A DNA stretch of 9,105 nt, from assembly GCA_964528605.1 (NCBI GenBank), contig CAZGSV010000126.1:1-9105 (forward strand), in the 5' to 3' direction. Below the pieces are notes generated by a model. The model ran no database searches. It was given only the letters and a program-made list of their open reading frames with translations, and was not told the DNA's origin. A program made the translations under genes and the position numbers. This document shows, piece by piece, positions 1-7,791 of the stretch; position 1 is the first letter of the stretch; every line of letters starts with the position of its first letter. Origin of the DNA: CAZGSV01 sp964528605. GTDB taxonomy: Bacteria > Armatimonadota > Zipacnadia > CAZGSV01.

Positions 1-46
1 CCGCTTGCCTGCCCTGCCCCGCCGTAGTACGCTAGGGACCAAGCGT

Positions 47-53
47 GGGGAGG
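47..53 (+). promoter_or_regulatory. Ribosome binding site of the KAP gene
   Basis: GGGGAGG ends 6 nt before the ATG at 60. It overlaps the alternative GTG at 45, which has no comparable site of its own, so it decides the start. Nothing else is recognisable in bases 1-46; the promoter is probably outside the window. Confidence 0.7.
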
Positions 54-59
54 TACGCA

Positions 60-3000
60 ATGGACACCTCGCACTCCGCATCCTCTCGCAGCCCCTGCTG
101 CACGACCAACCTGCTGCCAGACGAGCCTGTGGACTCCGATGCCTTCGGCGGTCACGAGCGTGTTGCTGCTGCTATTGCAACCCTCGTTACTCAAGAGCGT
201 GGCGGGAAGGCGATCGCCCTTACCGGAGGCTGGGGAAGCGGCAAGTCGACGGTCGTTAGAATCCTGCGGCGCCTGCTCGGCGACCGCGATTCCCCGAATC
301 GAGCCTCCCACCAGGTGTTCGTGTTCGATGCCTGGGCCCACCAAGGAGACCCGCTCAGGAGGTCCTTCCTCGAGAGGCTGATCAAGTTCTTGCTCGCGCT
401 CGGCTGGCTGCCCGGCAAGAGCCAGAAGAACCACGACCCGACGGACTGGGAGGACAGGCTCGAGCAGCTGGCCCGACGCAAGGAGCATGTTGACGTTAAG
501 TCCAAGCCCGTCCTCACACCCACTGGGAGCGCTGTCGCGGTATGTATGCTTCTCATGCCTGTGGGTCTCACGTTGCTGGCCGCAGGCATCAACCGTGGCT
601 ACTCGGGTCTTTGGGTTCCTGGGACGCTTCTGGCCCTGTCGCCTCTCCTCGCGGCGCTCGTCATCGCACTGTGGCAAAAGAAGAGGCATGGCAATAGACG
701 GAGCTTCAACATCTTGTCCGTCCTCATCAACAAGACCCAGGAGACCACGCGTTCCACGACAGTGCGCACCCCCGATCCAACCTCCGTAGAGTTCCGAGAT
801 CTCTTCACCGAGGCCCTCGGTGAAGCCCTGGGCGAGGAACAGAGGCGCCTGGTCGTCGTGGTGGACAACCTGGACCGCATAGACCCCGAGGACGCGCTGT
901 CGATCTGGGCGACCATGCGGACCTTTTTCGACCCCGAGGATCAGCCAAGCCGTGAATGGTTTGACCGTCTCTGGCTGTTAGTGCCCTACGATCCCAGCGG
1001 CCTGGAGCGCGTGTGGCGTACTCCCCAGGACCTGACCGGCCAACCCGCAGAAGAGGACAGGGGCACCCCGCCGTCGCCGCGGCCACCAATCGGCGACCGC
1101 GGTCGCCAGCTCCGCAAGGCGTTTCTGGACAAGACCTTCCAGCTCACCTTTCACGTGCCGAGGCCCGTACTCTCCGACTGGCGCGGCTTCATGCATGCCC
1201 AGCTCCGCCAGGCCTTTCCTGATCACCCCGACGAACGGGACTTCCACCTCCTCTACCGTTTGTACACAATCGCTGGCCCGGCACAAGGCCAATCGCCCAC
1301 CCCGCGAGACATCAAGCTCTTCATCAACCAGGTCGGGGCTCTTAGACGCCAGTGGGCGTACGAGGTGCCGCTCCCGGTGCAAGCGCTGTATGTCCTCCAC
1401 AGAGACCAGAGCACACAACCCCAGAGGCAGCTACTCGACCCGGCATTCCTTCTCGACCCTGGAATAAGCAACCTCCTCGCCGAGCCCAATCTCCTCCGAT
1501 ACATGGCCGCCCTCCATTTCAACGTGCCGCCAGACAAAGCCATGCAGGTTCTGATCAGCCAGGAGGTCATTAGAGCGCTCTCCGCTGGCGCGTCAGACCA
1601 ACTGGCGAAGCTGCAGGCCTTGGCCCCCGAGGGGTTCGCAGAGGTTTGCGAGTACGTGATCCAGGCCGAGAGCGACCCCTGGGCAAGAAACGAGCCCAGG
1701 ACGCTGGCCATGGCGGCTCTTACCTTGGACGCTTGCGAGGTCGACGACCCCGCGTGCTGTCAGGAAATGTGGCGCTCCATGCGACGAGCCGCCGGGCAGG
1801 TGGCACAGTGGACCGGCCTGGACGAATTCGCTGGCAAGGGGATCTCGGCCATCCTCCGCCGGTGCCCACCCGCGGAGCAGCCGGACCTTGTTCCGCTTCT
1901 CCTCAAGGGCCTTACGGCTACCATCCCCGAGCCTGCCATCAGCGACCCCGCCGAGCTCTCCACACTGAGCGCCAATTGGGCCGCTGGCGCCCTACAGGTC
2001 GTGAGGACGGTCAAGCAACTTGGTCACGAGGCGCTGATCGATCCCAACTTCGGCGTCCCCGGCCCGCCCAGTTTCCAGCTTGACGTAGTCACCGCCCTTA
2101 CCGCCACTAACGTCTCCCTCGATGAGGCCCGGCATTTTCTTTCCGGTCAGGATGCCCTGCCCGCCGCCTTGGAGGAGCGCTGCCAGAGCGGCGAGCTGCG
2201 CCCCGAGCACGCCTCCGCCATCGAACTGATGGCCGACATACGCGCCGACTGGCGCTGGCAGACCCTCATAACCGCCCTCGATGCTCGCCTCCGCGCCAAT
2301 CTAGCCTTGCCCGTGCACGAGATCGCGCAGTGTGCCGCAGCGCTCTTCGCGCTGGGCTACCGAGCGGGGGTGTCTGAGGCGACCGACAAACTCCGCCAAC
2401 TGGTTCAGGCTGGCGTGATGCCCCACTGCCTCTATCAGGCCCACACGTCCCACGACCCAGACGCACCGCAGGCGCGAGACCTCTGCCTTCTGGCCACCCT
2501 CTGCGAGGCGCCAGACGGACAGCTCCCCTCCCACTCCGGTCAATCCCAGCAAGGGACGCAGTACTACAGCGAGGTTCTCGCGCACCCAGACAAGTACGAG
2601 GATCTTGTGAAAAGCGTCTCCCAGCTCGCCGCGAGATTTCGCAGGCTCCCCTTCCTCCTGGGAGAAACGTTGGCCCCTCAAACGCACGCGTTCGTTTCCC
2701 GCGTCCTAGATCTCATTGCCTCGGGCCCCGACGCGGTCCAACATCTCTCCCCCTCGGTGGTTATCGACCACTACGCGGTACTCCGCCAACGTCTCTCAAA
2801 GCAACGTCTCGAAGCCCACGTGGCGACACTCGTGCAAAAGGCGGCTCTCCTTCCGGAGTTTGCCACGCGGGGTTTCTCTGTGGAGCTGGCTGACCTTTAC
2901 CTGCTCGTCCTTCGCGTCCCCTCCGCCGGTGAAGACCACGCCTATCGGGAGTTCCTCATCACAGGCCTTCGTTCCGTAGACCAAGCGACGTGGGCGGATC

Positions 3001-3632
3001 AGCTGTCACACGAGGGCCCGTTATCAGACCTCGCAATGACCCTCGTCGAGTTGAACTGCAAGCCAGACCTGGGCCCGGCCCTCCAGGACGCACTCCGGGA
3101 CCACGCTCAGTCTCTGTTGAATGACCAATCTCTCCCTTCGGAGCTCCACGATCGGTGGGTCCACTTGCTCGACGCGCTCAAAAAGACCTCCAGAAAGACC
3201 TTTCTCCGCGACCTCAGAGACCTCCTCCTCAGATCGCCCAGGTCGTTCCTCCGCCCCATTCTGCAGCTGTACGGGCAAGCGCTGCTGGAATCCGGAGTCC
3301 TCTCCGAGCAATCGGATGACATAGTGCGTAACCTATTCCCCCAGATCGTGACCCGTGCCGAGCCCTCAGAGCTGGACTGGCTCAACACCGCGGTTGCCGA
3401 ATCCCCCGGGATTCTCCCCAAGGCAGAGGACGCCTCCCGGCAGGTCCTCGCTGACCGAGTCCGAACACGGCTCACGGAGGAAGACATTCAGCCGGAAGCC
3501 ATGCAGCGCCTGGAGCAGGTAGCACGAACCATGGGACTCGACCCCGGTCAGATTCGGGCGGAAACGCTGAGCGCCAAGGAGTCTTCGGAGCCCGCCGACG
3601 AAGCGCCCCCGCCCGCCGAGGAACCGCCTTAG
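60..3632 (+). CDS. Large KAP-family P-loop NTPase, membrane-anchored
   Basis: Predicted 1190-residue KAP-family ATPase. Seen: Walker A GGWGSGKST at residues 56-64; two hydrophobic segments at about 156-177 and 183-205, followed by a basic KKRHGNRR stretch; Walker B VVVVDNLDR ending near 273; a sensor-1-like strand LWLLVPYD ending at 311; FLDKTFQL from 355; and TPRDIKLF from 414. This order, with a transmembrane pair between the Walker motifs, is the KAP architecture. Residues from about 450 to the end are mostly helical with no domain I recognise, ending in an acidic, proline-rich tail (PADEAPPPAEEPP). The ATG at 60 is preferred over an in-frame GTG at 45 because GGGGAGG sits 6 nt upstream of it. 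Known family members PifA and QatA act against phage, and both are much shorter. A defence role is inference; other membrane signalling roles are possible. The gene is convergent with the GH38-like gene, 29 bp away. Confidence 0.9.
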   Translation: MDTSHSASSRSPCCTTNLLPDEPVDSDAFGGHERVAAAIATLVTQERGGKAIALTGGWGSGKSTVVRILRRLLGDRDSPNRASHQVFVFDAWAHQGDPLRRSFLERLIKFLLALGWLPGKSQKNHDPTDWEDRLEQLARRKEHVDVKSKPVLTPTGSAVAVCMLLMPVGLTLLAAGINRGYSGLWVPGTLLALSPLLAALVIALWQKKRHGNRRSFNILSVLINKTQETTRSTTVRTPDPTSVEFRDLFTEALGEALGEEQRRLVVVVDNLDRIDPEDALSIWATMRTFFDPEDQPSREWFDRLWLLVPYDPSGLERVWRTPQDLTGQPAEEDRGTPPSPRPPIGDRGRQLRKAFLDKTFQLTFHVPRPVLSDWRGFMHAQLRQAFPDHPDERDFHLLYRLYTIAGPAQGQSPTPRDIKLFINQVGALRRQWAYEVPLPVQALYVLHRDQSTQPQRQLLDPAFLLDPGISNLLAEPNLLRYMAALHFNVPPDKAMQVLISQEVIRALSAGASDQLAKLQALAPEGFAEVCEYVIQAESDPWARNEPRTLAMAALTLDACEVDDPACCQEMWRSMRRAAGQVAQWTGLDEFAGKGISAILRRCPPAEQPDLVPLLLKGLTATIPEPAISDPAELSTLSANWAAGALQVVRTVKQLGHEALIDPNFGVPGPPSFQLDVVTALTATNVSLDEARHFLSGQDALPAALEERCQSGELRPEHASAIELMADIRADWRWQTLITALDARLRANLALPVHEIAQCAAALFALGYRAGVSEATDKLRQLVQAGVMPHCLYQAHTSHDPDAPQARDLCLLATLCEAPDGQLPSHSGQSQQGTQYYSEVLAHPDKYEDLVKSVSQLAARFRRLPFLLGETLAPQTHAFVSRVLDLIASGPDAVQHLSPSVVIDHYAVLRQRLSKQRLEAHVATLVQKAALLPEFATRGFSVELADLYLLVLRVPSAGEDHAYREFLITGLRSVDQATWADQLSHEGPLSDLAMTLVELNCKPDLGPALQDALRDHAQSLLNDQSLPSELHDRWVHLLDALKKTSRKTFLRDLRDLLLRSPRSFLRPILQLYGQALLESGVLSEQSDDIVRNLFPQIVTRAEPSELDWLNTAVAESPGILPKAEDASRQVLADRVRTRLTEEDIQPEAMQRLEQVARTMGLDPGQIRAETLSAKESSEPADEAPPPAEEPP

Positions 3633-3642
3633 ACATGGACAG

Positions 3643-3659
3643 CGCGCCACCAAGGCGCG
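3643..3659. terminator. Possible shared terminator hairpin between convergent genes
   Basis: CGCGCC and GGCGCG form a perfect 6-bp GC stem around the 5-nt loop ACCAA, in the 29-bp gap between two convergent stop codons. There is no T tract on either side, so it is not a classical intrinsic terminator. Position and symmetry are the only support. Confidence 0.35.
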
Positions 3660-3661
3660 GG

Positions 3662-6484
3662 CTAGATGGTGATGAGCACCGTCCCGATCTTCTTAGGGCC
3701 TAGGGTCACGCGCACGGCGGCGTCTTCCACCGGCAGCGCCACCGGAGTTTCCTCGTTCAGGTTGGTCAGCCACGCCTCCCGCACCGGCTTCCACAGGCTC
3801 ACCCGCGCGGTCAGCGTCTCGCTCGTCGGGTTGAAGAGCCGCACCGCGAGTCCCCGGGCGTCCTCGGACCGCTTCACCGCGCTCACGGCCACCGACTCCG
3901 GCTCGACTTGCAGCAGGCTCGCCTGCTTGGGCAAGTCGCCCGGATGGGGCCCAACCTGCGCCGGCTCCAGCGGCAGATTCAGCCGGTCCGCCTCCTGAAG
4001 CACGCCGCCCGCGGCCCAGTCGCCCGCATGCGGGTAGACGGCGTAGCGGAACTCGTGCTCGCCCTGGGCCTGCGTCAGCGTCATCTCCGGATGCGGCTCC
4101 CACTGCCACGCCACGGTGGTCAGGTTGAGTTCGAACGCGCGCATGAGCGTGAGGGCGATAGTGCGCGTGTCGTCATCGCTGACCTCGTACTCGCGCAGGC
4201 CGTCGTTGATCACGGCGAGCCCCACGCCGCCGTCGCTGACGTCAACGAAGCGGTAGTGCGGATGGGTGGGGTTCCAAGTTCCGTACCAGGGGCTGTCGGG
4301 GGCGCGATCAATCGGCCTCTCGACGACATCGAACGGCGTCTCCGCGCAGGCGTGCGTCGCCTTGACGCCCGAGGGGAAGAGGACGCGCAGCCGGTGGTCG
4401 CGGCACTGGTTGTCGAACTTGGTGGCGACCTCGACGCTGCGGGCGCCACGCCGGAGCGTCACGCGGGAGACGAGGCGCAACTCGCCCTCCTCCTCACTGC
4501 GCCGCGCTACATCGCCTTCCGCATCCGGCCGAATGGCCTGGTCGGTGTCGCCGTACTCGAGGCGCGCGGGAATCATCATCTTGTAGTCAATGCGGAAGCG
4601 GCACAGCAGCGGCCCCGCCTCCTCCAGCGAAACCTGCGCCTGCCCGCCGAGGCTGGTGACGACGCGGTCGTACGCAGGCGGCACGTGGCGCCAAGCGTGG
4701 CCGGCCTCGCCGTCGTCCTCAAAGTAATGGACCGAGTCGAAGACGCGCCCGGTGGCCTTATGCGTGAGGCGCAGCGTGCCGTCGCGGTTGAGGTCAACGC
4801 GCAGGTGCTCGTTCTCCATCGCGGTCGGGCCCACGCGCAGGCTGCCCGCCTGGGGCGCGCGCTTCTCTTGTGGCACGAGGCGGTAGGTGCGGTAGCCGAG
4901 GGCGGGAACGTCCTTCGCCTCGATGTGCGCGTCCACGCGCAGCGAGGGCATCTTGCAGGGCGCGTCGTAGAGGTGCCGCACCACCGGCGACGCGGGCGCG
5001 CGCCCCATCTCCTGATGCTCGACGGCCTCGCCGGTGGTCGCGTCCACAATCCGGAACTCGCTCACGCCCGACTCCTTGGGCAGGTCGAGCGCCGCCGTGA
5101 CCACTTCGGAGCGCGGGAAAGGCGAGGGGTTGAACACCGTGAGCAGCACGGTGTCGGCCGGCGCGTCTGAGTTGTCTATGCGCGACTGCACGTACTCCAG
5201 GCTCCGGCGCATGATGCCGTTGGCGAGGCCCTCGACTTGCTCGAGGCGGTTGTGCACGTCGCGCTCGATCTGATCCACGCCCGCGCCGGCGATGCTATCG
5301 TGGGCGTGACAGCGCAGCAGGTAGCGCCAGGCCAGGTGCAGCGCCCCGTCGGGATACTCGCGCCCCATGGTCCAGGCGAGCGCGGCGAAAGGCTCGGCCC
5401 AGCGCTGGAGCAACTGCTCGGCGCGCTGGTTGTGCCGCTTCATGCGCGTGCGGGTGGAGGCCACGTCGCCGTAGAGGTGCGGGCGGCGGCCGATCATGCG
5501 CGGGGTGCGTCTCTCGCCTTTGAGTACGATCAGCCCCTCCGCCGACGCCTTCGCCTTGGCGACCCACTCCGGCAGGCTGCTGTGCAGCAGCGTGTCCTCG
5601 CCGACGAGCGCCTTGGCCTCCTCGATGACGTCGAGTTCGAGCGGATGGGGCGCGCTGCTGTCGTGCCCTTGCATGTAGGCGAGGTAGCGCGAGGTGCAGT
5701 GGTCCATCTCCATCGCCTTGAGTTTGGCGAGCGCCTCTTGCAGGCGGCTCTTGTCGAGACGCGGCTCAGGCGTGACCAGGAAGTAATGGCCGCGGAACCT
5801 GTCGGGCGAGCAGAGGTGGAAGGGCAGCATCCCCTGCGTCCAGTCGTACTGGCGGTCGCGCAACTCCCGGCCCCAGACCGTCGGCCGATAGACGTGGAAG
5901 AAGAAGTTGTAGCGGGCGTAGGAGCCCATGCGCGAGGCGAAGATGCGGGTGCCGTCCGCGCCCTCGAAGATGAACTCCGAGCGCGACTCCCAGGGGACGA
6001 TGCCATGGTAGAAGAGGATGCTGTCAATGCCGAAGCCGGAGTAAATCTGCGGCATCTGCGAGCACTGGCCGTAGGAGAAGGGCGTGTAGCCGACCTTCAT
6101 CACGCCGCCCATTGCCTGCCCGAGGCGATGGCCGACGAGCAGGTTGCGCACGAGCGACTCCCCGCTCACCTGATACTCCAGCGGCGCGGTGTACCAGGGG
6201 CCGATGAGCAGCCTGCCGGCGCGCACCTGCTTCTCGATGCGCTCGCGGCGGTCAGGGCGCACCTCGAGATAGTCCTCCACCGGGACGACCTGGGAGTCGA
6301 GCACGTAGGAATGGTAGCGTGCGCCTGAGGCGGATTCGAGGATGTCGAGCAGGCGGTCCATGAGTTCCACGAGCATGAGGCGGGTTTCTTGGAAGTTGTA
6401 GAGCCACTCGCGGTCCCAGTGGGTGTTGGAGATGACGTGCATTTCGAAGGGGCCGGTCTTGGGCCGGTCGGAGGAGCCTGACAT
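3662..6484 (-). CDS. GH38-like (alpha-mannosidase fold) protein lacking the usual nucleophile Asp
   Basis: Predicted 940-residue cytoplasmic protein with no signal peptide, in the size range of bacterial GH38 enzymes. Seen: HVISNTHWDREW at residues 16-27, giving the family zinc ligands as H22 and D24; YMQGHD with D275, a candidate acid/base; and CHAHDS with H395, the position of the last zinc His. A helical middle region (about 300-430) is followed by beta-sandwich domains (about 445-940) with typical phrases such as NEHLRVDLNRDGTL and EFRYAVYPHAGDW. Odd: the nucleophile motif, normally P-D-x-F-G, reads P-F-S-Y-G (F136), so the Asp that attacks the glycosidic bond and also binds zinc is absent. 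Substrate is unknown; manno-configured sugars are the family norm. Start: the ATG at 6484 has GGGGG 7 nt upstream, while an in-frame TTG at 6502 has no ribosome site. Fold assignment is firm; activity is not. Confidence 0.9.
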   Translation of the reverse strand: MSGSSDRPKTGPFEMHVISNTHWDREWLYNFQETRLMLVELMDRLLDILESASGARYHSYVLDSQVVPVEDYLEVRPDRRERIEKQVRAGRLLIGPWYTAPLEYQVSGESLVRNLLVGHRLGQAMGGVMKVGYTPFSYGQCSQMPQIYSGFGIDSILFYHGIVPWESRSEFIFEGADGTRIFASRMGSYARYNFFFHVYRPTVWGRELRDRQYDWTQGMLPFHLCSPDRFRGHYFLVTPEPRLDKSRLQEALAKLKAMEMDHCTSRYLAYMQGHDSSAPHPLELDVIEEAKALVGEDTLLHSSLPEWVAKAKASAEGLIVLKGERRTPRMIGRRPHLYGDVASTRTRMKRHNQRAEQLLQRWAEPFAALAWTMGREYPDGALHLAWRYLLRCHAHDSIAGAGVDQIERDVHNRLEQVEGLANGIMRRSLEYVQSRIDNSDAPADTVLLTVFNPSPFPRSEVVTAALDLPKESGVSEFRIVDATTGEAVEHQEMGRAPASPVVRHLYDAPCKMPSLRVDAHIEAKDVPALGYRTYRLVPQEKRAPQAGSLRVGPTAMENEHLRVDLNRDGTLRLTHKATGRVFDSVHYFEDDGEAGHAWRHVPPAYDRVVTSLGGQAQVSLEEAGPLLCRFRIDYKMMIPARLEYGDTDQAIRPDAEGDVARRSEEEGELRLVSRVTLRRGARSVEVATKFDNQCRDHRLRVLFPSGVKATHACAETPFDVVERPIDRAPDSPWYGTWNPTHPHYRFVDVSDGGVGLAVINDGLREYEVSDDDTRTIALTLMRAFELNLTTVAWQWEPHPEMTLTQAQGEHEFRYAVYPHAGDWAAGGVLQEADRLNLPLEPAQVGPHPGDLPKQASLLQVEPESVAVSAVKRSEDARGLAVRLFNPTSETLTARVSLWKPVREAWLTNLNEETPVALPVEDAAVRVTLGPKKIGTVLITI

Positions 6485-6491
6485 GGCAGAA

Positions 6492-6496
6492 CCCCC
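6492..6496 (-). promoter_or_regulatory. Ribosome binding site of the GH38-like gene
   Basis: On the minus strand GGGGG lies 7 nt before the ATG at 6484. It is G-rich rather than a true GGAGG, but it favours this start over the TTG at 6502. Confidence 0.45.
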
Positions 6497-6515
6497 AATC
6501 AAGGGATCAATGATT
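6497..6515. promoter_or_regulatory. Small inverted repeat, possible operator
   Basis: AATCA and TGATT are exact reverse complements 9 nt apart, with ATCAA also directly repeated at 6498-6502 and 6506-6510. This AT-rich patch stands out from its GC-rich surroundings. It lies in the leader of the GH38-like gene, between its candidate promoter and its start, where a sugar-responsive repressor could bind. Such short arms can arise by chance. Confidence 0.25.
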
Positions 6516-6530
6516 TCGCGCCGCCGGGCT

Positions 6531-6559
6531 ATTGTGCCTAGGCGCCCCCTTCACGGCAA
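6531..6559 (-). promoter_or_regulatory. Candidate sigma-70-type promoter for the GH38-like gene
   Basis: On the minus strand TTGCCG (-35, 4 of 6) and CACAAT (-10, 4 of 6) are separated by exactly 17 bp. Transcription would start near 6524, giving a leader of about 40 nt to the ATG at 6484. Found by eye; the consensus match is moderate. Confidence 0.35.
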
Positions 6560-6624
6560 GCGGCCTCGGTCGCCTAGGAGACAAGCGCCGTAGCGAAAGG
6601 CGCCGCCAGCCCAAATGGCCGCGG

Positions 6625-6656
6625 TTGACACAGGGCTGGTCACCACGCACGATACG
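6625..6656 (+). promoter_or_regulatory. Candidate promoter for the PfkB kinase gene
   Basis: A perfect TTGACA at 6625-6630 lies just upstream of the kinase. The best -10 is GATACG at 6651-6656, only 3 of 6 and at a long 20-bp spacing, so the pair is weak. If used, the transcript would begin near 6663, which supports a kinase start at 6682 rather than further upstream. Confidence 0.3.
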
Positions 6657-6681
6657 CGCGCGAACATCCCGAAGCGCGCGC

Positions 6682-7710
6682 ATGCCCCAGGGAAAGGCGC
6701 CCGCGTTGAAGATCTCCGTCATCGGAACCATGTGCTACGACCAGATCGTCACCCACGACGGGCGGCGCAAGCGCTCCTTCGGCGGCATCGCCCATAACAT
6801 GATGGCGCTCTCCGGCATCCGGGATTGCGACACCACGATCGTCCCCATCGCCAAGGTCGGCGCCAATCGCTTCGACGAGGTGCGCGGGCTCGCCGCCGGG
6901 GTGCCCGGCGTGGACACCAGCGGCCTAGTCCGCATAGACCAACCCCTGACCGAGGTGGACCTCACCTACAAGTCCATCTCCTACCGCGAGGAACTCATGC
7001 GCTACCTCCCGCCTCCGCTGGCGGTCAACGACCTCGCGCCCGCCCTCGAGAGCGACGCGGTGCTGGTCAACTTCATCACCGGCATGGAGATTGACCTCGA
7101 GGGCCTGCGAGCGCTGCGCAGCCAGACCCGCGCCATCCTGCACCTCGACGTGCACAGCAAGGTCACCCGCTGGGGGCCGGACGGTAGGGGGGGGCAGAAG
7201 AGTTGGGTGCCCTTCGCCGACTGGCGCGAGTGGTTCGGCTGCTTCGACGTGGTGCAGATGAACGAGTTCGAGTGCGAGATGGTGCTCGGCCGCGAGGTGA
7301 AAACGGAGCAGGACTTCCTCGAGGCGGCTTGCGAGATGCTGACGGCGGGCCCCACGGCCGCCATCGTCACCCTCGGGCCTCTCGGCTCGGTCATCGCCCA
7401 CCGCGCCGAGGGCAAGCAGTATTGCTTCGCCTGCCCGGCGCTGCCGGTGGACCCGGTGATTGACACCACCGGCTGCGGTGATTGCTTCTCCGCCGGTTTC
7501 TGCTTCAACCACTTGCAGAGCAAGAACGCGGCCGCCGCCAATCTCGCCGCCAACATCGTGGCCGGCACCAACTGCAAGTACGCCGGCCTGGGCGACCTGG
7601 GCCAGGCGCGCGGCGCCCTCGACCGCATCACCGAGGTCTTTCCCGGCCTGGGCGACAAGGTGGCAAGCGGATGGCTGGGGGAGTTGTGCGCGGGAAAATG
7701 GGGACAGTAA
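6682..7710 (+). CDS. PfkB-family carbohydrate kinase
   Basis: Predicted 342-residue cytosolic sugar kinase transferring the ATP gamma-phosphate to a sugar or sugar phosphate. Seen: first beta strand ALKISVIGTMCYD; N-terminal PfkB glycine motif GGIAHNMMALS; NEFE at residues 194-197 (the family NxxE metal/phosphate motif); a VTLGPLGSV strand; and the anion-hole/catalytic motif DTTGCGDCFSAGF from residue 261, with D267 the expected base. Substrate cannot be read from sequence. Start is uncertain: ATG 6682 lacks a strong ribosome site, a TTG at 6706 follows AGGGAAAGG, and the upstream extension to 6532 is Arg/Ser-rich and unlike protein. Odd: the last residues, KWGQ, and the stop are encoded by the left arm of a palindromic element, and an 8-G run lies at 7187-7194. 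With the HAD phosphatase and nucleotidyltransferase nearby, a role in making an activated sugar is inferred. Confidence 0.88.
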   Translation: MPQGKAPALKISVIGTMCYDQIVTHDGRRKRSFGGIAHNMMALSGIRDCDTTIVPIAKVGANRFDEVRGLAAGVPGVDTSGLVRIDQPLTEVDLTYKSISYREELMRYLPPPLAVNDLAPALESDAVLVNFITGMEIDLEGLRALRSQTRAILHLDVHSKVTRWGPDGRGGQKSWVPFADWREWFGCFDVVQMNEFECEMVLGREVKTEQDFLEAACEMLTAGPTAAIVTLGPLGSVIAHRAEGKQYCFACPALPVDPVIDTTGCGDCFSAGFCFNHLQSKNAAAANLAANIVAGTNCKYAGLGDLGQARGALDRITEVFPGLGDKVASGWLGELCAGKWGQ

Positions 7711-7778
7711 CCATTTCTCCTCCTACGCAAAGCGCGGAGGAGGGGCCTGGTGGAACGGTTGCTGTCCCCATTTTCCCG
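7691..7778. repeat. REPIN/MITE-like imperfect palindrome overlapping the kinase stop
   Basis: Arms 7691-7712 and 7757-7778 are inverted copies over 22 bp with one mismatch (T7708 against G7761, a G-U pair in RNA); the core CGGGAAAATGGGGACAG is exact. Inside, CTCCTCC (7717-7723) pairs with GGAGGAG (7736-7742), capped by CGC-AAA-GCG. The whole is an 88-nt nested hairpin. Two inverted REP-type units around a short spacer is the REPIN layout, and GGGGACAG/CTGTCCCC motifs resemble intergenic repeats I recall near IS200-like (RAYT) transposases; that recollection needs a search. The left arm supplies the last codons and stop of the PfkB gene. It may also act as a terminator or mRNA stabiliser. Confidence 0.75.
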
Positions 7779-7791
7779 TCATTCTCCCGGC

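Noticed and set aside
3908..5170. 420-codon open frame on the plus strand inside the GH38-like gene
   Set aside because: It lies antisense to a gene with clear GH38 motifs. Its product is an Arg/Ala/Val/Leu/His-rich string with no domain, as expected opposite a GC-rich gene.
5237..6328. 363-codon open frame on the plus strand inside the GH38-like gene
   Set aside because: Same phase and same low-complexity composition as the previous frame; a shadow of the antisense gene.
6532..6681. 50-residue N-terminal extension of the kinase from a TTG
   Set aside because: Arg/Ser-rich, not protein-like, lacks a ribosome site and overlaps both candidate promoters. The PfkB fold begins only after 6700.
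6925..7730. Two long minus-strand frames opposite the PfkB kinase
   Set aside because: The plus strand carries PfkB motifs. The minus frames have no recognisable motif and no ribosome site.
7691..7778. Plain rho-independent terminator only
   Set aside because: The arms are far longer than needed, overlap the stop codon and no T tract follows the right arm. A repeat element fits better, though it may still stop transcription.
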